Part shown: positions 4,966-12,516 of the stretch, one piece after another
How positions within the stretch are numbered: the first letter of the stretch is position 1
Layout of the letters: the number at the start of each line of letters is the position of its first letter
Assembly: GCA_046294625.1 (NCBI GenBank)
Contig: JBKBKN010000040.1
Coordinates: 1-12,516 of the forward strand
DNA: 12,516 nt
Direction of reading: 5' to 3'
Origin: JBKBKN01 sp046294625
Lineage (GTDB): Bacteria; Bacteroidota; Bacteroidia; M30B66
Made by a program: the position numbers and the translations under genes
The notes under the pieces: generated by a model
What the model was told of the DNA's origin: nothing
Seen by the model: only the letters and a program-made list of their open reading frames with translations
The model's database searches: none

Positions 4966-7326
4966 TTAGTTCTTTTTTATAAAATAGAAACTTCCATTTT
5001 CGTCGAATAAGTCCTTTATTTTTCCATATTTGGGTGATTGTCTTTGGTTTTGCTTAAAGACATGCAGTACTTTTAAAACAATAGTTTCTGCTGAAATGCA
5101 CGGGTCTTTGGCATTGTTAAGTACATTCACGAAGGCTTGTGTAAAAAGAGAATGATCGTTTGACTGTTCTTTACCTGAACAGGCGAACACTTGCGCCGAT
5201 CTCAATGTGGTACTTTCCTGATTGTCACATTGTTTTCCTTTGATTTCATCGTTAGCAGCCATGTAAAATGCCGGACCTGGATCGCATGCATTTGAAATTA
5301 CGAAAATGTGCCTAAGGTGGGTGTAGGACTTCAATGCACTTTTCAAACTATTCATGCTATACAAGGTGGATGCTTCATTTAAGTCGCCATCAATCGGAAC
5401 CCAATAGCCGTTCTCGTTATGATACATGCCATGTCCGGCATACCAAATAGTAAGAGAGTTCACTCGATTTTTTTGCATATGATCGCGTAGTTCAATAGAA
5501 AAGTAATGGTCTAATTGTGCTTTGGTCATATTGCGTTTCACTTCAAACCGATTGATTGTGTAATTGCTAAATGCATGACGAAGAGCCTGAGCATCTTTTT
5601 CAGGCGTATCGAGTCGTTGTAGGTTTTTGTAGTCCGAATTTTCGATAAAAACAACCCATGTACGACCCATAGGATTGGTACTTGAACTGTCTTCGCGTAT
5701 TAACAGATATTTGGTCAAGGAGCTATTCCCGTGCTCGTCCGTTGCTGCAATGCTTAGGGTGTCATTCGTACCAATAAAAACCGTAGCTGTAAATTTGGGA
5801 TTGATGACATCATTCGGAAAGCTTGCAGAAGTTCCATTAATCAGGATACGGGCAATCTTGCTTTGATCTATAATTTCGCCTTCGATAAACAAGTTGGGTT
5901 TGTCGTCTATAAACATTTGATTGTCATCGGTCGAGTAAGGCTGCATCATTTTAACAATTGGCGGATTGACTTCTATTTTGTCTATTGCTATAATAAGTTC
6001 TGCGCTGTTCAAATAAATATCAGTTGTAACAATTCTTATTTGGCTAGCATCTCTAACATTCACTTCTGTCACAAAAGTCGGGTTGATGGCTTCATCGTCG
6101 GTTTCTAGGTCTTTTCCATTGATCTGAACATTTTTCATGGGACTGGCATCCTTTACCATAAATTCAACCATGAGTTTTTGGTGGTCTGCTCTGAGCGAAA
6201 TGCTATTGTTGGGAGCTGATGGTTTCTTAAATACAATTTCGGGAGCATTTTTCTCTATGTTTTGCAGATAATATTCTTCCTTGGCTTTAATCAGTAGCTC
6301 ATTTGCATTTTTACTTTCAGGGTTGATTTTTAGTACTTTTTTCAAATCGCGAATGGCATCTTTATGTTGCTTCATTGCAATGAATGCCGAAGCTCTCCCA
6401 ATCAGCGCTTCCTGATTTTCGGACTGAATACTGAGTACTTGATTGTAGTCGTTCACAGCCAATTGAAGCTGACCGAGTTTTTCATTTATCTGGGCTCGGT
6501 GTAGATATGCTTCTGCATATTTGGGGCGAAGAGCGATCGCCTGACCATAATCATTTAAGGCATTCTGATAAGCCGACTTGGCCGCCATTGCCTGGCCTCT
6601 TGAGAAATAGAAATTCGGGTTTTGTGGATCTGTGTTTATGGCTTTGGTGAGATTGTTTTCTGCAAGATCCCATTTGGAGCGTTTTAGCTGAACCAAACCT
6701 AACTGCTGGTAAACAATACCATAAAGTACTGCGGTATTAGGATTTTTCTTAATTGATGCATCCACGTTGGCAGCAGCAGATAGCAATTGTTTTTCCGCTT
6801 CATCGAGATTGCCCAGTCCTAGAGCAGCTTCTCCCGCATAATACAGCGCCCAAATATCATTTTTGTTAATGGCGATAGCCCGTTTGGCTGATTCAAATGC
6901 CTGTGTATGATCACCGCTTCTAATTTCTGCTTGTGCTTTTTTGGTCCAGGCATCTAAGTGTTTGGGATTAATTGCTAGCAACTGCTCAAAAGCATTAATG
7001 GCCTCTTTAAATTTTTCTTCACTTAAGTGAATGGCAGCAATCTCATAGAATACCTGAAAGTTTTTAGGCTCAAGAAGTGCAACCTTTTCAAAATCGCGTA
7101 CAGCATCCGAACTAAGTCCACTTTGTTGACTTGCCTTTGCTCGAATATGATAAGCTTCTGCTTTGTTTGGGTCAAGTTTTATGGCTTCCGATGCATCTCT
7201 TATAGCTTCTGCAAATCGGAGTTCACTTAAATTTTTCTCCGCCTGTTTGGTCAGTTTTGATGCTGATTGACCATAAATGTTGGTCGAAAGCATTGCCAAA
7301 ATGACAAGTATAAAACAGGGTTTCAT
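4966..7326 (-). CDS. Secreted TPR-repeat protein with C-terminal caspase-like (C14) peptidase domain
   Basis: This 786-residue protein is predicted to be exported. A signal peptide (1-19, ending NIYGQ) is followed by about nine TPR units (roughly 22-355; for example AEAYHIRAKA, EAYLHRAQINEKLGQ, DAIRDLKKVLKINPES) that should form a protein-binding solenoid. Two beta-rich, Ig-like segments follow (about 370-545), each with an INPTF/INPKF motif and D-A-type strand ends. The caspase-fold domain starts at WVVFIENSDY (about 557). The catalytic dyad is visible as H632 in WYAGHG and C681 in ISNACDPG. By family knowledge C14 bacterial caspase homologues cut after basic or acidic residues; specificity here is unknown. 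The usual S-A-C/D-A-C-x-S-G loop is NACDPGPAF, slightly atypical. No T9SS sorting domain is seen, so a periplasmic location is likely. The gene has its own promoter and begins 71 bases after prmA. TPR plus caspase combinations are recurrent in Bacteroidota, with role unproven. Confidence 0.9.
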   Translation of the reverse strand: MKPCFILVILAMLSTNIYGQSASKLTKQAEKNLSELRFAEAIRDASEAIKLDPNKAEAYHIRAKASQQSGLSSDAVRDFEKVALLEPKNFQVFYEIAAIHLSEEKFKEAINAFEQLLAINPKHLDAWTKKAQAEIRSGDHTQAFESAKRAIAINKNDIWALYYAGEAALGLGNLDEAEKQLLSAAANVDASIKKNPNTAVLYGIVYQQLGLVQLKRSKWDLAENNLTKAINTDPQNPNFYFSRGQAMAAKSAYQNALNDYGQAIALRPKYAEAYLHRAQINEKLGQLQLAVNDYNQVLSIQSENQEALIGRASAFIAMKQHKDAIRDLKKVLKINPESKNANELLIKAKEEYYLQNIEKNAPEIVFKKPSAPNNSISLRADHQKLMVEFMVKDASPMKNVQINGKDLETDDEAINPTFVTEVNVRDASQIRIVTTDIYLNSAELIIAIDKIEVNPPIVKMMQPYSTDDNQMFIDDKPNLFIEGEIIDQSKIARILINGTSASFPNDVINPKFTATVFIGTNDTLSIAATDEHGNSSLTKYLLIREDSSSTNPMGRTWVVFIENSDYKNLQRLDTPEKDAQALRHAFSNYTINRFEVKRNMTKAQLDHYFSIELRDHMQKNRVNSLTIWYAGHGMYHNENGYWVPIDGDLNEASTLYSMNSLKSALKSYTHLRHIFVISNACDPGPAFYMAANDEIKGKQCDNQESTTLRSAQVFACSGKEQSNDHSLFTQAFVNVLNNAKDPCISAETIVLKVLHVFKQNQRQSPKYGKIKDLFDENGSFYFIKKN

Positions 7327-7354
7327 AAGGATTTAGGTTTGGGTTGTAGTTATT

Positions 7355-7385
7355 CAAAAGTAAAAATTGATAGAGAAAAATCAAA
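7355..7385 (-). promoter_or_regulatory. Promoter of the TPR-caspase gene
   Basis: On the - strand TTTG (7382-7385), a spacer of exactly 19 bases, then TACTTTTG (7355-7362) match the Bacteroidota TTTG-N19-TAnnTTTG pattern at every fixed position. It lies in the 71-base gap between prmA and the caspase gene, so the start point falls about 22 bases before the ATG. The caspase gene can therefore be transcribed separately from tpiA-prmA. Confidence 0.7.
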
Positions 7386-7397
7386 TTTTCTGACTAA

Positions 7398-8234
7398 TTA
7401 TTTTCGACCTGCGCGCAACATGAGCCATTCGCCTTCTGATTTTTTTTCTATAGTATGCATACCGTTATTTTCTAAGACTGTGGCAAGATATTTTTCGTCT
7501 GTAGTCAAGAAGCCACTCAATAAGATTTCACCGGTTTTTGACAACATGTCGAGGTAGCTTTTCAAATCTCTGACAATGATGTTTCGATTGATATTTGCCA
7601 GAATGATATCATACTTAATGGTGTCATTGCTCCAATTTCCGGATTCTCCTTGCATAGATTGGATTTCGACATGATTTAATGATGCATTTTCCAAAGCATT
7701 TTCCACAGCCCATTCTTCATTGTCCACTGCATCGGTTTGGGCAGCGCCAAGCTTTTTAGCCAGAATCGCCAAAATACCTGTTCCAGAACCCATGTCAAGC
7801 ACAGTTTTTTTGGTCCAGTCCATTAGGAGCATACAGGAGCACATGAGCCGGGTGGTAGCATGGTGACCTGTGCCAAATGACATGCGTGGCTTGATGACAA
7901 TTTTTAAAGGATGAACGGTGTTGGCATCGTGAAAAGGGGCATGAATGAGTAGTTTATTATCTACTTCAATGGGTTCGAAAGCTTCTTCCCATGCTGCATT
8001 CCAATTGAAAGATGGAATTTGTTTGATTTCAGCTTCTTTTTCTTGATGAAGATATTCACTCGATTCCAGCAGCGCATTCAATTTATTTTGTGAATAAAAA
8101 TGAACTTGAATGTAGGCCTTGATGCCATCCTGATCGCTTTCGAAACTTTCAAAACCAATATCTGCTAAATCGGAAATCAGGATATCCTGTGCAATTTTGT
8201 CTTTCGAAAAGATCTTAACTTCTATATAGTCCAT
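7398..8234 (-). CDS. prmA: Ribosomal protein L11 methyltransferase PrmA
   Basis: PrmA uses S-adenosylmethionine to methylate lysines and the N-terminus of ribosomal protein L11 in the cytoplasm. From the ATG at 8234 the protein has 278 residues, typical of Bacteroidota PrmA. An N-terminal substrate-recognition domain (MDYIEVKIFSK onward, 1 to about 105, with NAAWEEAFEPI) is followed by a methyltransferase domain. The latter contains RMSFGTGHHATT, the SAM-binding loop VLDMGSGTGILAILAKKLGA and motif IV DIILANINRNII. A longer frame reaches 8303, but its extra 23 residues overlap the end of tpiA and do not resemble PrmA, so the shorter start is chosen. The start lies 4 bases after the tpiA stop, which suggests translational coupling in one message. 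No Shine-Dalgarno is seen. No defects are visible. Confidence 0.94.
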   Translation of the reverse strand: MDYIEVKIFSKDKIAQDILISDLADIGFESFESDQDGIKAYIQVHFYSQNKLNALLESSEYLHQEKEAEIKQIPSFNWNAAWEEAFEPIEVDNKLLIHAPFHDANTVHPLKIVIKPRMSFGTGHHATTRLMCSCMLLMDWTKKTVLDMGSGTGILAILAKKLGAAQTDAVDNEEWAVENALENASLNHVEIQSMQGESGNWSNDTIKYDIILANINRNIIVRDLKSYLDMLSKTGEILLSGFLTTDEKYLATVLENNGMHTIEKKSEGEWLMLRAGRK

Positions 8235-8238
8235 CGCA

Positions 8239-9006
8239 TTAACTATTGCTTGCAGCCTGTATAATTGCTTTGAAATCTTCGGCTTTGAGCGATGCCCCTC
8301 CAATCAAACCGCCATCAATGTCAGGTTGACTGAATAATACAGCCGCATTTTGTGCATTGCAGCTTCCACCGTATAAGATGCGAATTTGAGATGCTGTGGC
8401 AGGGTCATACATTTTGCTAAGGTATTCACGCACTAGTTCGTGTGCTTCTTGTGCCTGTTCAGGACTAGCGGTAACCCCTGTGCCTATAGCCCAAACGGGT
8501 TCATACGCCACAATAATTGATTTAGCTATTTCGGCATCAATATCTTGTAGCCCATTTTTTAGTTGGTTACTGATCACAGATTCAAGCTGACCATTCTGTC
8601 TTTCTGCCAATGTTTCACCTATGCAAAACAGCGGTATCAAGCCTTTTATTAATGCGAGTTTTATTTTTTGATTAATCATTGCATTAGTTTCGTGATAGAT
8701 GCTTCGGCGTTCCGAATGACCAATGATGACATGGCTCACACCCACTGATGCCAGCATATTCACAGACGTTTCTCCCGTGAAGGCTCCTTTTTCCTGATCT
8801 GCACAATTTTGGGCGCCTAATGAAAATTTTCTTGAAGGATATTTTTCATGCATGGCTGCCAAGTAGGGGAAGGGCGGGCATATAATTATTTCGCATGCTA
8901 CTTCTTTGATTGAAGCAAATAGACTGATTTCATTGCTTAGTTGAAGTGCTTCGCTGTAGTCAAGGTTCATTTTCCAATTCCCTGCTACTATTTTTTTTCT
9001 ACTCAT
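8239..9006 (-). CDS. tpiA: Triose-phosphate isomerase
   Basis: TpiA interconverts dihydroxyacetone phosphate and glyceraldehyde 3-phosphate in glycolysis and gluconeogenesis. The 255-residue protein has the normal length for a TIM barrel, and all key residues are present. N10 and K12 lie in AGNWKMN, the electrophilic H97 in VIIGHSERR and the catalytic base E169 in VAYEPVWAIGTG. Loop 6 (WAIGTG) and the phosphate-gripping YGGSCNAQN and DGGLIGGASL stretches are also intact. The start MSRKKIVAGNWK is the usual family start. It precedes prmA by 4 bases and follows the four-helix membrane protein gene after 62 bases, so it may be in an operon with both. A TATTTTCG sequence about 30 bases upstream resembles a -7 element, but no partner is clear. 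Confidence 0.98.
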   Translation of the reverse strand: MSRKKIVAGNWKMNLDYSEALQLSNEISLFASIKEVACEIIICPPFPYLAAMHEKYPSRKFSLGAQNCADQEKGAFTGETSVNMLASVGVSHVIIGHSERRSIYHETNAMINQKIKLALIKGLIPLFCIGETLAERQNGQLESVISNQLKNGLQDIDAEIAKSIIVAYEPVWAIGTGVTASPEQAQEAHELVREYLSKMYDPATASQIRILYGGSCNAQNAAVLFSQPDIDGGLIGGASLKAEDFKAIIQAASNS

Positions 9007-9068
9007 GATACTATCTGATTTTCTCTGGCGAAAATAGGATTAATCACGAAAGCTAAGCTTTAAAATTG

Positions 9069-9674
9069 CTAAAACTTGAAGGTATGGCTAAAGCCATTTC
9101 CATAGAAACTACTGTTATCAAGTATTTTAAACAGCCCTCTGGTATTGTTGCGGGTCTGAATGTATTTCACCAGATCAAATACGAACAAAAATCCGCCTTG
9201 CAACATAATACTCTGTCCCATGCCAATTAGCCTATCAGCGTTTCGAGTTCTGCCTAATTCAGTCAGATATAGGCCGGACATCACATACGCTAGGTCTAAA
9301 CCGGTATTGAATAGGAATGCTTGTTCAGCCTGATGAAAACTTCTGATTGTCGAAAGACTGTTTCCGGAGGGCTGTTCTTTCTTTGCGCTAATCAATCCAA
9401 ATGTGGCAATAGAAATGTTGATGGAGTTCCACATCAGATTCATTTCATGAAAGGATCTGTTCAGCTCCTGCGTGCTGGTGCTCATTCCGTAGGCGCCCCA
9501 TGCGATGTTGGCTACAGACCAGCCACCTAACACATACATGGCTTGCTTTTGCGATTTGATTCTTTCTTTATTAATTGAAACAAATATGCTTGTATCAATC
9601 GCCGACTGGGAATAAATTTGTGTCGGATAAGCCATAATCAATATGAAGATGAAGATTACATGCTGTTTTTTCAT
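9069..9674 (-). CDS. Small predicted membrane protein, DUF6992-like
   Basis: This 201-residue protein has an N-terminal signal peptide or first anchor (MKKQHVIFIFILIMAYPTQI, ending SQS) and four hydrophobic segments. These are about 45-65 (AMYVLGGWSVANIAWGAYGM), 80-97 (NLMWNSINISIATFGLISA), 119-138 (FNTGLDLAYVMSGLYLTELG) and 148-170 (LIGMGQSIMLQGGFLFVFDL). The motif order KxAMxVLGxW...NxxxG...FHxMNxxWNxxN...G..S resembles the DUF6992 family of Bacteroidota, assigned from memory of its pattern. The function is unknown. The C-terminus ends in an aromatic-rich SFYGNGFSHTFKF, which could be an outer-membrane-type ending, but four helices speak for the inner membrane. The gene lies 44 bases after the GATase-like gene and 62 before tpiA, on the same strand, and could be cotranscribed. 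Confidence 0.75.
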   Translation of the reverse strand: MKKQHVIFIFILIMAYPTQIYSQSAIDTSIFVSINKERIKSQKQAMYVLGGWSVANIAWGAYGMSTSTQELNRSFHEMNLMWNSINISIATFGLISAKKEQPSGNSLSTIRSFHQAEQAFLFNTGLDLAYVMSGLYLTELGRTRNADRLIGMGQSIMLQGGFLFVFDLVKYIQTRNNTRGLFKILDNSSFYGNGFSHTFKF

Positions 9675-9718
9675 GAGTCATGAAGTTTGATACCACATGA
9701 ATAACACAGACGCAAGGG

Positions 9719-10981
9719 TTATGTTTTTTGCTTTTTCTTCTTGGCCGCAGGGAACAAAATGTTATTTAAGATTAAACGATAGCCCGGTGAATTTGGGTGC
9801 AGACTTAAATCTGTTGCCGGATCTCCCACACGGTGCTCATAATCTTCGGGGTCATGACCTCCATAAAACGTCCAGGTGCCTTTGCCAAATTCTCCATGGA
9901 TGTAACGGACTTCGTTTGCGGCTTTATTTTCAGCTAATATCAATACATTGGGTTTCACATAGTCTTTGATAAAGGCAGTAGTTTGTCCCATAAAACCTTT
10001 GATGATTTTAGTATGATTTTGTGTAAGCATAGTAGGCACAGGATCCCATTTGGCCGAAAATTCGAATAAGACAAAGTAATCGTCTTTTTCGCGCATTCGT
10101 CTGGTTTGGGTGGCATCTATACTTGAAAATTCATACTCATAGGGATTAGCACTTAAAATGAAATTGCGGAATGCAAAAGTATTATCGTAGTTGATTTTAT
10201 TTTGCATGTTAGGGTCGGCGGGGTCGCCATCGAACATGCTCTCACAAATATCTACCCCATCGGCCGACAGTGCAATATCATAGCTATCCGTTGCTGAGCA
10301 CATGGCAAAAAGAAAGCCACCTCCTGAAGTAAAATCTCGAATTTTTTTAGCAACTGCAAGTTTTAGCTGTGAGACCTTTTGGAATCCTAATTTATTGGCC
10401 AGGGCTTCCATATTTTGTTGTTGTTCAATATACCATTTCGCATTTCTGAATGCTGAAAAGAAGCGACCATATTGTCCGGTGAAGTCTTCATGATGCAAAT
10501 GCAGCCAATCATATATTGGCAGTTTATCGTTGATGATTTCCTCATCATAAACCACATCATATGGAATTTCTGCATAAGTCAGTGCCAGTGTAACTGCATC
10601 ATCCCAGGGTTGTTTGTCTTTTGGGGAGTAAACAGCAATTTTTGGCGCTTTTTCCATTTTCACTGCATCCATATTAACTTCTGGCTGCGCAATTTCTGCT
10701 AATATCTGTTGTGCTTGTACATCGGCAATTACTTGATAGTTTACCCCTCTTACAATACATTCATTTTCTATGGTTTTGGCTTGACGAAACATGAAACTTC
10801 CACCACGATAGTTCAATAGCCAATAGATATCAATCTCATTCTGCAAAACCCAATATGCTATGCCATAGGCTTTTAGATGATTTTTTTGGCTATCGTCCAT
10901 AGGAATAAGGATGGATGCCGCACGGGATTCGTTCATTGAGAACGAGAGGAGTAAAATGCTTAAAATAAGTCTGTTGAGCAT
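9719..10981 (-). CDS. Secreted GATase-like protein, commonly labelled 'asparagine synthetase B' in Bacteroidota
   Basis: This 420-residue protein begins with a signal peptide (1-21, ending NESRA) followed directly by ASILIPMDDSQKNHLKAYG, a start I associate with Bacteroidota proteins labelled 'asparagine synthetase B'. That label is doubtful. The protein lacks the N-terminal nucleophile Cys2 and the ATP-pyrophosphatase SGGxDS motif of AsnB, and it is exported. Instead it looks like a class I glutamine-amidotransferase-like or ThuA-like fold. PKIAVYSPKDKQPWDDAVTL starts a flavodoxin-like unit, FTSGGGFLFAMCSATDSYDI contains a nucleophile-elbow-type cysteine (C228), and GKGTWTFYGGHDPEDYEHRV near the end supplies a conserved GGHDPED. 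The ending is strongly basic (KKKKQKT). The substrate is unknown and activity unproven. It is followed after 44 bases by the membrane protein gene and preceded by dnaB 119 bases upstream; I find no clear promoter in that gap. Confidence 0.7.
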   Translation of the reverse strand: MLNRLILSILLLSFSMNESRAASILIPMDDSQKNHLKAYGIAYWVLQNEIDIYWLLNYRGGSFMFRQAKTIENECIVRGVNYQVIADVQAQQILAEIAQPEVNMDAVKMEKAPKIAVYSPKDKQPWDDAVTLALTYAEIPYDVVYDEEIINDKLPIYDWLHLHHEDFTGQYGRFFSAFRNAKWYIEQQQNMEALANKLGFQKVSQLKLAVAKKIRDFTSGGGFLFAMCSATDSYDIALSADGVDICESMFDGDPADPNMQNKINYDNTFAFRNFILSANPYEYEFSSIDATQTRRMREKDDYFVLFEFSAKWDPVPTMLTQNHTKIIKGFMGQTTAFIKDYVKPNVLILAENKAANEVRYIHGEFGKGTWTFYGGHDPEDYEHRVGDPATDLSLHPNSPGYRLILNNILFPAAKKKKQKT

Positions 10982-11100
10982 CTTTGGCTTTTAAAATTTT
11001 AAACGAACGCAATCAATGTACTGTTGCATATAACATCAAATATCGTACAAAAAGCTATATACCCAATGTTTATCGACCCTTAAAAACTTGAAAAATGTTT

Positions 11101-12516
11101 TTATGGCCATGGAGCCGTCATCGATTGCTCGTCGAAGAAATCATTGCTGTCATTATTCACTTTTGATCGGACAATAACTTCTTTTGGTTCTGTTTCAAAA
11201 TTATCATTAGGACTGAGACCGGTAGACCCATATGTACTTTTCGCATAGGTTTTATTCAGGTTCATAAACTTAGCCAACTCAGGAATAAACTCAAGTTGAA
11301 CATGCCCAGTTGACCCGTTTCTATGTTTTGCAATGTGAATTTCTGCTACGTTTTCTTGATAGTTGCCTGATTCATCTTCATTCAGGTTGTAATAGTTTGG
11401 ACGATAAATAAAAACTACCATATCTGCATCTTGTTCTATTGCACCGGATTCACGCAAATCCGAAAGTTGAGGTATTTTTACGGCACGTTTTTCAACTTCA
11501 CGACTAAGCTGACTCAATGCAATCACAGGCACTTGCAGCTCCTTGGCTAAACCTTTGAGCGCTCTCGAAATGGTACTAATTTCTTGCTCCCTGTTTCCAT
11601 TTCTCGACACTTCTCCTCCTACGGTCATTAGCTGCAGGTAGTCAATGATAATCATTTGAATATCATGGTTGTTCTTGAGTCTTCGGGCTTTTGCTCTAAG
11701 CTCAAAAATGGAAAGTGATGGAGTGTCGTCGATAAAAATAGGAGCTTCGGCAAGTTCACGAATTTTACTGTTGAGTTGATGCCATTCATACTGCTCGAGC
11801 TTTCCTTTTTTGAGTTTTTCGCCTGAAAGTTCGGTTTCAGAAGCAATCAAACGGGTTACTAACTGCACAGCAGACATTTCGAGAGAAAATATGGCAACCG
11901 GTTTCTTATATTCTACCGAAGCATTTCGACCTATGGAAAGTACAAAAGCTGTTTTCCCCATACCCGGACGAGCAGCAAGAATGATTAAGTCGCTTTTTTG
12001 CCAGCCCGCAGTCATACGATCCAATTCGTCGAAGCCGGAAGGCACACCGCTAAGGCCATCAGTTTGTTTACTTGCTTCTTCTATTGCTGTTTTTGCTTCA
12101 GCGATTAAATCGCTCATTTTGGCAAAATTTTTCTTGATGGTGCCCGATGCTATCGTAAATAAATTGCGTTCTGCCTTATCAAGCAGTTCGAATGCATCAG
12201 ACGCATCGTCGTAAGCATCTTTGATGAGTTCGGACGAACTGGAAATCAATGATCGCTGAATAAATTTCTGGTTCAGAATCCTTGCGTGCGTTTCCAAATT
12301 GGCGGTCGAAGCCACTCTTTGTGTGAGTTGGGTGATGTATTTTGCCCCACCAACGATTTCGAGTTCTCCAGATTTTCTAAGCTCATTCACCACCGTAATG
12401 ATGTCAATGGGTTGTGAGTTTTGAAATAGCTTGAAAATGGCACCATAAATTATTTGGTGCTCGTTTTTGTAAAATGTATCTGTAGTAAGAATATCTGTTA
12501 CTAGCGAGCAAGCATC
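11101..12516 (-). CDS. dnaB: Replicative DNA helicase DnaB (5' end outside window)
   Basis: DnaB is the hexameric ring helicase that unwinds DNA ahead of the replisome. The visible 471 codons lack only the N-terminal start. The frame is open to the window edge and reads DACSLVTDILTTDTFYKNEH and QIIYGAIFKLF, which is the N-terminal DnaB domain, so the GTG at 12393 is internal and not the start. The linker helix precedes the RecA-like domain with Walker A AARPGMGKTAFVLS, Walker B MIIIDYLQLM, ALSQLSREVEKR and the arginine-finger segment SDLRESGAIEQDADMVVFIY. The end (residues after KHRNGSTGHVQLEFIPE) is a variable acidic tail closing with MTAPWP. No intein or frameshift is present. The gene is upstream of, and on the same strand as, the GATase-like gene. 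Confidence 0.97.
   Translation of the reverse strand, partial: DACSLVTDILTTDTFYKNEHQIIYGAIFKLFQNSQPIDIITVVNELRKSGELEIVGGAKYITQLTQRVASTANLETHARILNQKFIQRSLISSSSELIKDAYDDASDAFELLDKAERNLFTIASGTIKKNFAKMSDLIAEAKTAIEEASKQTDGLSGVPSGFDELDRMTAGWQKSDLIILAARPGMGKTAFVLSIGRNASVEYKKPVAIFSLEMSAVQLVTRLIASETELSGEKLKKGKLEQYEWHQLNSKIRELAEAPIFIDDTPSLSIFELRAKARRLKNNHDIQMIIIDYLQLMTVGGEVSRNGNREQEISTISRALKGLAKELQVPVIALSQLSREVEKRAVKIPQLSDLRESGAIEQDADMVVFIYRPNYYNLNEDESGNYQENVAEIHIAKHRNGSTGHVQLEFIPELAKFMNLNKTYAKSTYGSTGLSPNDNFETEPKEVIVRSKVNNDSNDFFDEQSMTAPWP

Noticed and set aside
8235..8303. Upstream extension of prmA by 23 codons
   Set aside because: It overlaps the 3' end of tpiA, and the added residues do not resemble PrmA. 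The ATG at 8234 gives the usual start.
9049..9061. AAAGCT-A-AGCTTT palindrome between the membrane protein gene and tpiA
   Set aside because: It is too short, with a 1-base loop and no T-run on the transcribed strand. It is probably a chance AT-rich palindrome.
12391..12393. GTG as the dnaB start
   Set aside because: The frame stays open to the window edge and its translation is the DnaB N-terminal domain, so the true start lies outside.
1..12516. CRISPR array, insertion sequence or phage genes
   Set aside because: I saw no regularly spaced repeats, no transposase or integrase and no phage structural genes on either strand.

Overview
The window looks like a chromosomal segment of a Bacteroidota bacterium. 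The DNA is AT-rich. The 568-residue protein at the left end ends in a type IX secretion (T9SS) sorting domain, and genes lack clear Shine-Dalgarno sequences. Several upstream regions carry the Bacteroidota promoter pattern (TTTG or TTG, 19-20 bases, then TAnnTTTG). The housekeeping genes ruvB, tpiA, prmA and dnaB are of ordinary type. I cannot name a genus.

Left part, + strand (1-2530): a secreted T9SS-sorted protein, then a decaying type II toxin-antitoxin locus. The RelE/ParE-type toxin is wrecked by a frameshift and in-frame stops, and the antitoxin appears to have lost its last residues. Two diverged copies (33 of 45 positions identical) of an intergenic repeat flank this locus.

Centre-left (2577-2833, - strand): the most unusual element. 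It is a self-contained RNA transcription unit with a near-consensus promoter, a tRNA-like cloverleaf and a 12-bp rho-independent terminator. The RNA has a 7- or 8-bp acceptor, a canonical T arm, a leucine-type D arm and an anticodon-like GUC loop. Between the anticodon and T arms it has a 73-nt region that folds into one long nested arm, far larger than a normal class II variable arm.

Centre (3092-4965): ruvB on the + strand, then a 54-residue Cys/Lys-rich small protein whose upstream region carries an 11-bp inverted repeat. A roughly 560-bp stretch follows with no convincing intact gene, although it holds a possible frameshifted remnant.

Right part, all - strand (4966-12516), read right to left: dnaB (its 5' end lies outside the window), a secreted GATase-like protein often labelled 'asparagine synthetase B' in this phylum, a four-helix membrane protein resembling DUF6992, tpiA, prmA (4 bases after tpiA), and a secreted TPR/caspase-domain protein with its own strong promoter. 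The tpiA-prmA pair is probably translationally coupled. The genes from 10981 to 7398 may form one operon, since gaps are 44, 62 and 4 bases. Caspase transcription appears to restart from the promoter at 7355-7385.
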